NCBI RefSeq assembly: GCF_016889705.1
Contig: NZ_CP069526.1
Coordinates: 3,410,001 to 3,474,000 of the forward strand
Source: Amycolatopsis sp. FDAARGOS 1241
Lineage (GTDB): Bacteria; Actinomycetota; Actinomycetes; Mycobacteriales; Pseudonocardiaceae
Reading direction: 5' to 3'
DNA: 64,000 nucleotides
Translations under genes and position numbers: made by a program
Notes under the pieces: generated by a model
What the model saw: the letters and a program-made list of their open reading frames with translations, nothing else
Database searches by the model: none
Told to the model about the DNA's origin: nothing
Shown here: piece by piece, positions 58,872 through 64,000 of the stretch
Layout of the letters: each line of letters opens with the position of its first letter
How positions within the stretch are numbered: position 1 is the first letter of the stretch

Positions 58872-59279
58872 TCAGGGAGAGGGAACGTTTTCCGTGGCCG
58901 CCTCGAGCGTCGGGTGGATCTCCAGCACCGAGTCGAGGTGCAGCAGGGTGATCGGGCGCAGCAGGCCGCGCTGCTGGGTCACGATCCGGAACACGACTCC
59001 GGCCTCACCCGCGCGGTTGCGGATGTCGATCAGCGCCGAGAGTCCGCTGGAGTCGCAGAACGGCACCTCGGACAGGTCGGCCACGAGCACCTTCGGCCGC
59101 GCCTCGAGTTCGGTGGCGAGCTGGTCGCGCAGCGCGTCCGACACGGCCGTATCGATCTCGCCGGCAGCGGTGACGATGGTCGTTCCCGAACCGCTCATCG
59201 CGGTGATGTCCAGCGAAGGCAGGCGCCGCAGGCGAGGTGTTCTGAGGTCGTCGGTCAAGGCGGGTCCCTCCCGGCTCAC
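58872..59279 (-). CDS. STAS domain anti-sigma factor antagonist
   Basis: A 135-residue protein. STAS fold with TIVTAAGEIDTAVSDALRDQ and VADLSEVPFCDSSGLSALID, with the phosphorylatable Ser in the DSSG motif. It is a candidate partner for the RsbW-like anti-sigma factor at 55204. It is followed on the minus strand by the membrane protein and the second STAS gene. Confidence 0.87.
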   Translation of the reverse strand: MSREGPALTDDLRTPRLRRLPSLDITAMSGSGTTIVTAAGEIDTAVSDALRDQLATELEARPKVLVADLSEVPFCDSSGLSALIDIRNRAGEAGVVFRIVTQQRGLLRPITLLHLDSVLEIHPTLEAATENVPSP

Positions 59280-59379
59280 GGGCGCCGCCGGACGTCCGCC
59301 GACAGCAGGCCCTGCGTCGGGCGCTGGGGCCGGACGCGGTCTGGTGACGGCTGGGTGCTCAACCGGTCTTGCCTTGAAC

Positions 59380-60221
59380 CTAACAGGCGGTCGCGGGCCG
59401 GGCAGAGCGAGCCGTCACCGGCGGCCGGGCGTCCACCACGGCCGGCGACAGCTCCAGCGGGTCGAAGTTGATCAGCGACTCCGGCCACCACGTCATGCCC
59501 GCTTCGGTGAGCGCGGTGAGATCGACGTTCGGGGGCTGGTCCCACGCCGCGCTCGCGTTGTCCGCCACTGCGACGTCGAACGGCCGGTCCGCCGGCTGCA
59601 CCGCGGCGACCAGCGGCGCGAGGTCCTCCGGCGCAGGGGGGCGGCCCAGCGAGGGGGACGACGCCGTCTGCGGCGGCGGCGCGGGCGAGGACCCGCGGGT
59701 GCTCGGCGGACAGCGCCGTCCCAGATCGGGATGGGGCGCGGCTCGGGCGCGCTCCCGTCGAGGTCGGCGCGGAAGTGCGCCCCCCGGCGACGCACGGGTT
59801 CGCCCGTCCAGATCGCGCGGACGCGACCGAGTGCTTCGTCGAATCTGGCCGACCGCTCGGCGAGGGGCTCGCCGCGCCGGCTGAAGTCACCGGATTCGTC
59901 GGAGCCGAGGCCGGTACCGACGACGAGCCGCCCGCCGGAGAGCCGGCTGACGGTCGAGGCCTGCCGGGCCAGGACCCACGGCCGGCGCCGTGCCGGGGGA
60001 GTGACCATCGGGCCGAGCCGGATCGTGCGCGTCGCCTGCGCGATCGCACCGAGGGCCGTCCACGGGGCGGCGATCGGCGGGACGCCGGCCGCGACGTGGT
60101 CCCACAGGAACACCCCGTCCCGGCCGGCGGCCTGGGCGCGCCCGGCGAGGTCCACCAGCACGGCGGGGTCGCCGAACGGTCCGAACGGGGGCAAGTACAG
60201 GCCGTGGCGCACGGTGCTCAC
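59380..60221 (-). pseudogene. LLM class oxidoreductase gene with two frameshifts
   Basis: Read from GTG at 60221 the protein is a luciferase-like oxidoreductase (GRDGVFLWDHVAAGVPPIAA, RLSGGRLVVGTGLGSDESGD) down to PIPIWDG. At about 59716 the frame must shift to read LSAEHPRVLARAAAADGVVPL, and at about 59636-59641, in a run of six G, it must shift again to read PEDLAPLVAAVQPADRPFDV through MTWWPESLINFDP. The total length of about 280 codons fits the family. Decay or sequencing error; the second site is a homopolymer, so error is possible there. Confidence 0.75.
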
Positions 60222-60517
60222 CGGGTCTCCTCACCCTCGCGGGACGGGCTGCGCCACGATAACGAGCACCGGCTCGGCAGGCTGGATTGCCTTGCCGCGC
60301 AACAGGATCCCCGCACCCGAGGTACCGCTGAGCGGCACTCGGCCGGGACAAACCGCCTGAACCGCGGGGAAACGGCGGCCGGGATCTTGTCACCGGCCGC
60401 GTGGTTTGGTTGTGTCGAGCCGGATCCCGGCGGCGGCCGCCAACGCAGCAGGGGTCGCCACGGTGCCGTCCCCGCGCCGTGCCCGGTGGGTTTTCCCCGT
60501 GAAGCGAAGGAATCTGC
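60222..60517. other. Divergent intergenic region before the GH30 gene
   Basis: About 300 bases with no gene. It must hold the GH30 promoter. I see no clear dyad or -10 match beyond the GAAGG ribosome site before the GH30 ATG. Confidence 0.4.
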
Positions 60518-62035
60518 ATGCCGCGCTTGCGAAGAGTGCTGTGTTCGATGACGGCCGCGGCGGCCGTCGTGACCGTGGCGGCCGGGTCGGCGACCGCCGC
60601 GTCCGGCCCCGGGGCCGGGTCGGTGGCGCCGGCCGCCGAGGCCCCGGCGGTGCCCGCCGCGGTCTCGCAGACCGTCCGCGAGTGGCTCACGAACCCCGGT
60701 GACGCCACCCCGGTCGACGCGCAGCTGCCGTGGCAGACCCCGGCCGCGGACGCGCCGACGACGATCCGGCTCGATCCGGACGTGAAGTTCCAGACAGTGT
60801 CCGGGTTCGGCGCGGCCATCACCGACTCGTCCGCCCACGTCCTCTACGGTCTCGCGCCGAAGGACCGCGACGAGGTCATGAAGAACCTCTTCGACCCGCG
60901 CGCCGGCGCGGGCATCAGCTTCCTGCGCCAGCCCATCGGCGCGTCGGACTTCGCCGTGGGCCAGGACTACAGCTACGACGACCTGCCGGCCGGACAGACC
61001 GACTACGCCATGAAGCACTTCTCCATCGCCCACGACGAGGCCCAGATCCTCCCGCTCGTGCGGCAGGCGAAGAAGCTCAACCCGAAGCTGCAGATCGTCG
61101 CGAGCCCGTGGAGCATGCCGGGCTGGATGAAGACGTCCGGTTCGATGATCGACGGCAAGCTCATCGACTCGCCGCAGATCTACCGCGCCTACGCGCTCTA
61201 CCTCGTGAAGTTCGTGCAGGCCTACCAGCGGGCCGGTGTGCACGTGGACTACCTGACCGTGCAGAACGAGCCGCAGGCGCTGGAGCGCAACAACTACCCG
61301 GGCACCGACCTGCCGTGGCAGCAGGAGGCGAAGGTCGTGGAGGCCCTCGGGCCGGCGCTGCGCGAAGCGCACCTCGACACGAAGATCCTCGGCTTCGACC
61401 ACAACTGGACCGAGCACCCGGGTGACATCGCCTCGCACCAGCGGGCGGGGGAGGATCCGCAGCCGGAGTACCCGTACGACCTGCTCTCGACGCCGGCCGG
61501 GAAGTGGCTGGCGGGCACCGCCTACCACTGCTACTACGGTTCGCCGGACGCGCAGACGCCGCTCAAGGCCTCCTTCGGAGGCAAGGACATCTTCATGACC
61601 GAGTGCGAGGGCGGCGACTCCTCGACGATCATCGGCGTGATGAAGAACTGGGGCCGCAGCTCGATCGACTGGAACCTCGCGCTCGACGAGAACCACGGCC
61701 CGCACCTGGGCGGCTGCGGCACCTGCAACGGGACGATCACCGTGAACTCGCAGACCAAGGCCGTGACCTACAACGACCAGTACCGCGACATCGAGCACTT
61801 CTCGAAGTTCGTGCCGCCGGGTGCGGTGCACATCGCCGCTTCCGTGGTCTACACCAGTGGGAGCAGCACGCCGATCGAGGCGGTCGCGTTCACGAACCCC
61901 GCCCGCTCGACGACCGTCGTGGCGCTGAACACCGCGAAGACGCAACAGAAGTTCACCGTCGTGTCGGGTGACCGCTCGTTCGACGCGACCGCCGGACCGG
62001 GCGCCACCGTCACCTTCCAGTGGGGCGGCCGCTGA
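60518..62035 (+). CDS. Secreted GH30 family glycoside hydrolase
   Basis: A 505-residue exported enzyme. The signal peptide ([20 protein letters not shown], cleavage about residue 27-28) is followed by a GH30 barrel with [16 protein letters not shown], a [15 protein letters not shown] loop, the acid/base in VQNEPQ (Glu251) and the nucleophile in MTECEGG (Glu362), then a beta side domain. Substrates in the family include glucosylceramide, beta-1,6-glucan and xylan; the precise one cannot be read. Monocistronic. Confidence 0.92.
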   Translation: MPRLRRVLCSMTAAAAVVTVAAGSATAASGPGAGSVAPAAEAPAVPAAVSQTVREWLTNPGDATPVDAQLPWQTPAADAPTTIRLDPDVKFQTVSGFGAAITDSSAHVLYGLAPKDRDEVMKNLFDPRAGAGISFLRQPIGASDFAVGQDYSYDDLPAGQTDYAMKHFSIAHDEAQILPLVRQAKKLNPKLQIVASPWSMPGWMKTSGSMIDGKLIDSPQIYRAYALYLVKFVQAYQRAGVHVDYLTVQNEPQALERNNYPGTDLPWQQEAKVVEALGPALREAHLDTKILGFDHNWTEHPGDIASHQRAGEDPQPEYPYDLLSTPAGKWLAGTAYHCYYGSPDAQTPLKASFGGKDIFMTECEGGDSSTIIGVMKNWGRSSIDWNLALDENHGPHLGGCGTCNGTITVNSQTKAVTYNDQYRDIEHFSKFVPPGAVHIAASVVYTSGSSTPIEAVAFTNPARSTTVVALNTAKTQQKFTVVSGDRSFDATAGPGATVTFQWGGR

Positions 62036-62120
62036 CCGACCGCGTGGGGCGGGGCGGCGAAGCGCCCGCCGTCCCGCACCGCACGCGGTACGTTCGGGTT
62101 CTCCGGACGAAGGAGCGGTC

Positions 62121-63140
62121 ATGACCGCAGTGCCCGCGACGATGCGCTCGTGGCGCGTCACCGAGCCGGGCCCGATCGGCACCGGCCCGCTGCGGCTCTC
62201 GAGCGGCCCGGTTCCCCAACCGGCGCCGGACGAGCTGCTGGTGCGGGTGCTCGTGTGCGGTGTGTGCCGCACCGATCTCCACGTCGCCGAAGGTGATCTG
62301 CCGGTCCGCCGGCGCGCGGTGACCCCGGGGCACGAGGTGGTCGGCGAGGTCGTCGCGCTGGGGGAGTCCGCAGGCGGGTTCGCGCTCGGCGACCGCGTCG
62401 GCGTCGCCTGGCTGCGCCACACGTGCGGCGAGTGCAAGTTCTGCTTGCGGGGCGCGGAAAACCTGTGCCCGTACTCGCGGTACACCGGCTGGGACGCCGA
62501 CGGCGGGTACGCCGAGTACGCGGTGGTCCCCGCGGCCTACGCGCACCACCTGCCCGCCGGGTACGCCGACGACGAACTGGCGCCCCTGCTCTGCGCCGGA
62601 CTCATCGGTTACCGCGCGCTGCTGCGGGCCGAGGTGCCCGAAGGCGGCCGGCTCGGTTTGTACGGTTTCGGCGGCAGCGCGCACCTCGCGGCGCAGGTCG
62701 CGATCGCGCAAGGAGCCACGGTCCACGTGCTGACCCGCGGCCGGGCGGCGCGAGAGCTCGCGCTCGAGCTCGGCGCGGCTTCGGCCGGACCCGCCGACGC
62801 GGCGCCGCCGGAACCGCTGGACTCCGCGATCCTGTTCGCCCCCGCGGGCGGGCTCGTGCCGGTCGCGCTGGCCGCGCTCGACCGCGGCGGCACGCTCGCG
62901 ATCGCCGGGATCCACCTCACCGACGTGCCGGGGCTGAACTACCAGCGGCATCTGTTCCAGGAGCGGCAAGTCCGCAGCGTCACGGCCAACACCCGGGCCG
63001 ACGCCCGTGAGTTCCTCGGCTTCGCCGCGCACCACCGGCTGCACGTGACGACCACGCCCTACCCGCTGGCCGACGCGGACCGGGCGCTCGCGGACCTCGC
63101 GGCGGGCCGGTTCGCCGGGGCCGCCGTACTGCGCGTCTGA
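62121..63140 (+). CDS. Zinc-dependent alcohol dehydrogenase
   Basis: A 339-residue MDR family protein. Catalytic-zinc region [14 protein letters not shown] with GHEVVGEV, structural zinc [15 protein letters not shown], cofactor motif [16 protein letters not shown]. The cofactor motif GFGGSAH is typical of the AdhA-like subfamily. AAGGAGCGGTC precedes ATG. No neighbour suggests its substrate. It is separate from the prm alcohol dehydrogenase. Confidence 0.9.
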   Translation: MTAVPATMRSWRVTEPGPIGTGPLRLSSGPVPQPAPDELLVRVLVCGVCRTDLHVAEGDLPVRRRAVTPGHEVVGEVVALGESAGGFALGDRVGVAWLRHTCGECKFCLRGAENLCPYSRYTGWDADGGYAEYAVVPAAYAHHLPAGYADDELAPLLCAGLIGYRALLRAEVPEGGRLGLYGFGGSAHLAAQVAIAQGATVHVLTRGRAARELALELGAASAGPADAAPPEPLDSAILFAPAGGLVPVALAALDRGGTLAIAGIHLTDVPGLNYQRHLFQERQVRSVTANTRADAREFLGFAAHHRLHVTTTPYPLADADRALADLAAGRFAGAAVLRV

Positions 63141-63191
63141 CGGGGATTTCCGACGGCTGCGGCCGTTCGGCCGTTGATCGGTCACCGAGCC

Positions 63192-63210
63192 CTAGGTTAC
63201 GGTGACCTAG
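63192..63210. promoter_or_regulatory. PadR operator overlapping its promoter
   Basis: CTAGGTTACGGTGACCTAG, a 19-base dyad with one G-T pair, abuts the PadR ATG. TAGGTT at 63193-63198 would serve as the -10 box, so bound repressor would block its own promoter. Confidence 0.65.
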
Positions 63211-63738
63211 ATGTGGATCGACGTTCTGCTGCTCGCCAAGCTCGCTGCGCAGCCCCTGCACGGGTACGAGCTGCGCAAACAGGTCGAGGAGTCCAGCGGC
63301 CGAGCACTGTCGAACAACTCGCTCTATCCCGCGCTGCGCCGCTTCGCCGAGGCCGGCGCCGTCACGCGGGTCGACGAGGCGCAGGAGGGCAAGCCGCCCC
63401 GGCACGTCTACACGATCACCGACGTCGGCCGCGAACTGCTGCACGACCTGCTCGCGGACCTGCCCGCCGACCTGGCCGGTGACCCCGCGGAGTTCTTCGC
63501 GCGGCTCGCGGGGTTCGGCCGGCTCGAACCCGAGGAACGCCTGCGCGTGCTCGACGCGCGGGAACGCGCGCTCGCTGCCCAGTGCGAACGCCTCGCGAAG
63601 CTCGCCGCCGCGCAGGAGGACCCGTGGAGCCGGCTCGTGCTGGCCGAGGTCGGGCGCCGCGCCGAGCAGGAACAGAGCTGGCTCGCCACAGTGCGTGCGC
63701 GGGCCCGGAAACCGTCACCCGAGGAGGAGTCCCGATGA
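63211..63738 (+). CDS. PadR family transcriptional regulator
   Basis: A 175-residue protein. The winged helix at about 6-80 contains QPLHGYELRKQVEESSGRAL, NNSLYPALRRFAEAGAVTRV and RHVYTITDVGRELL, followed by a helical C-terminal dimerisation region. PadR regulators respond to phenolic acids, drugs or metabolites. The gene starts at the end of a near-perfect palindrome and overlaps the P450 start (ATGA), so both are probably under its control. Confidence 0.92.
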   Translation: MWIDVLLLAKLAAQPLHGYELRKQVEESSGRALSNNSLYPALRRFAEAGAVTRVDEAQEGKPPRHVYTITDVGRELLHDLLADLPADLAGDPAEFFARLAGFGRLEPEERLRVLDARERALAAQCERLAKLAAAQEDPWSRLVLAEVGRRAEQEQSWLATVRARARKPSPEEESR

Positions 63739-64000
63739 CCACCACCGAGCGCCCACGGCTCCCGTTCGACCGGCCCAACGTGCTGGAGATCGCGCCGCTG
63801 TACCAGGTGCTGCGGCGCGAGGGACCGATCGCGCGCGTGACGACGCCGGCCGGCGATCCGGCCTGGCTCGTCACCCGGTTCGAAGAGGCGCGCGAGGTGT
63901 TCGCCGATCCACGGTTCGGCCGCTCGCACCCGAAACCCGAAGAGGCGTCGGCGGTATCGGACGCGGCGGTGCTGAACGGCCCGCAGGGCACTTACGAGAA
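63735..64000 (+). CDS. Cytochrome P450, N-terminal part
   Basis: The first 88 codons of a P450, cut by the window end. LPFDRPNVLEIAPLYQVLRR, GPIARVTTPAGDPAWLVTRF and EEAREVFADPRFGRSHPKP are the conserved N-terminal pattern of soluble actinobacterial P450 enzymes (CYP105/107 style). Haem and I-helix motifs lie beyond the window. It is translationally coupled to the PadR gene by ATGA, with GAGGAGGAG as ribosome site. Confidence 0.87.
   Translation, partial: MTTTERPRLPFDRPNVLEIAPLYQVLRREGPIARVTTPAGDPAWLVTRFEEAREVFADPRFGRSHPKPEEASAVSDAAVLNGPQGTYE

Overview
The window is GC-rich (roughly 70% or more), densely packed and rich in GTG/TTG starts and ATGA/GTGA overlaps. Together with two GAF-ANTAR regulators, a LAL-type LuxR regulator, a SigF-type sigma/anti-sigma pair, an IclR and a PadR regulator and an actinobacterial propane-monooxygenase cluster, this points to an actinomycete chromosome. 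Pseudonocardiaceae (Amycolatopsis or Pseudonocardia-like) is my inference. I see no rRNA, tRNA, insertion sequence, phage or CRISPR array.

Layout. (1) 1-11732: a catabolic island. The end of a HpcH/CitE-type lyase, a luciferase-like oxidoreductase, a biotin carboxylase/BCCP subunit and an SDR run rightward. A succinate-semialdehyde dehydrogenase and an operon of CaiB CoA-transferase, citryl-CoA-lyase-like protein and intradiol dioxygenase run leftward. An IclR regulator and a divergent amidohydrolase close it. Three copies of a GTCCG-N5-CGGAC dyad mark one IclR regulon. (2) 11781-22549: ATP-dependent DNA ligase, a decayed aldo/keto reductase, a flavoprotein hydroxylase, an 888-aa LAL regulator, membrane proteins, a MprF-like DUF2156 protein and a frameshifted MHS transporter.

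(3) 22612-37445: an aerobic carbon monoxide dehydrogenase locus. Two complete coxM-coxS-coxL sets diverge from one intergenic region, and both large subunits carry the form I AYxCSFR loop. The rightward set continues with an XdhC-YHS fusion, coxG and five tandem small single-span membrane proteins. It converges on a leftward operon of coxD, coxE and small unknown genes. A LysR regulator follows. An identical 19-bp element occurs in the cox divergent promoter and in front of the LysR gene.

(4) 39110-50004: a leftward soluble di-iron monooxygenase operon prmA-B-C-D, then amidohydrolase, DUF59-type protein, zinc alcohol dehydrogenase and a dedicated GroEL. It diverges from a Fis-type (MimR/AcoR-like) activator. 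Two very strong hairpins lie between prmA and prmB and after prmD. (5) 50036-59279: crotonase-like protein, flavin-dependent oxidoreductase, L,D-transpeptidase lipoprotein, NDH-2-like dehydrogenase, VOC protein, then a stress-signalling block (sigma factor, anti-sigma kinase, GAF-ANTAR, bifunctional nuclease, two STAS proteins). (6) 59380-64000: a doubly frameshifted luciferase-like gene, a secreted GH30 glycosidase, a zinc alcohol dehydrogenase, and a PadR regulator overlapping a cytochrome P450 cut by the window end.

Taken together the window describes a metabolically versatile soil actinomycete: CO oxidation, short-chain alkane/ketone oxidation and an aromatic or heterocycle breakdown route sit side by side, each with its own regulator and recognisable operators.
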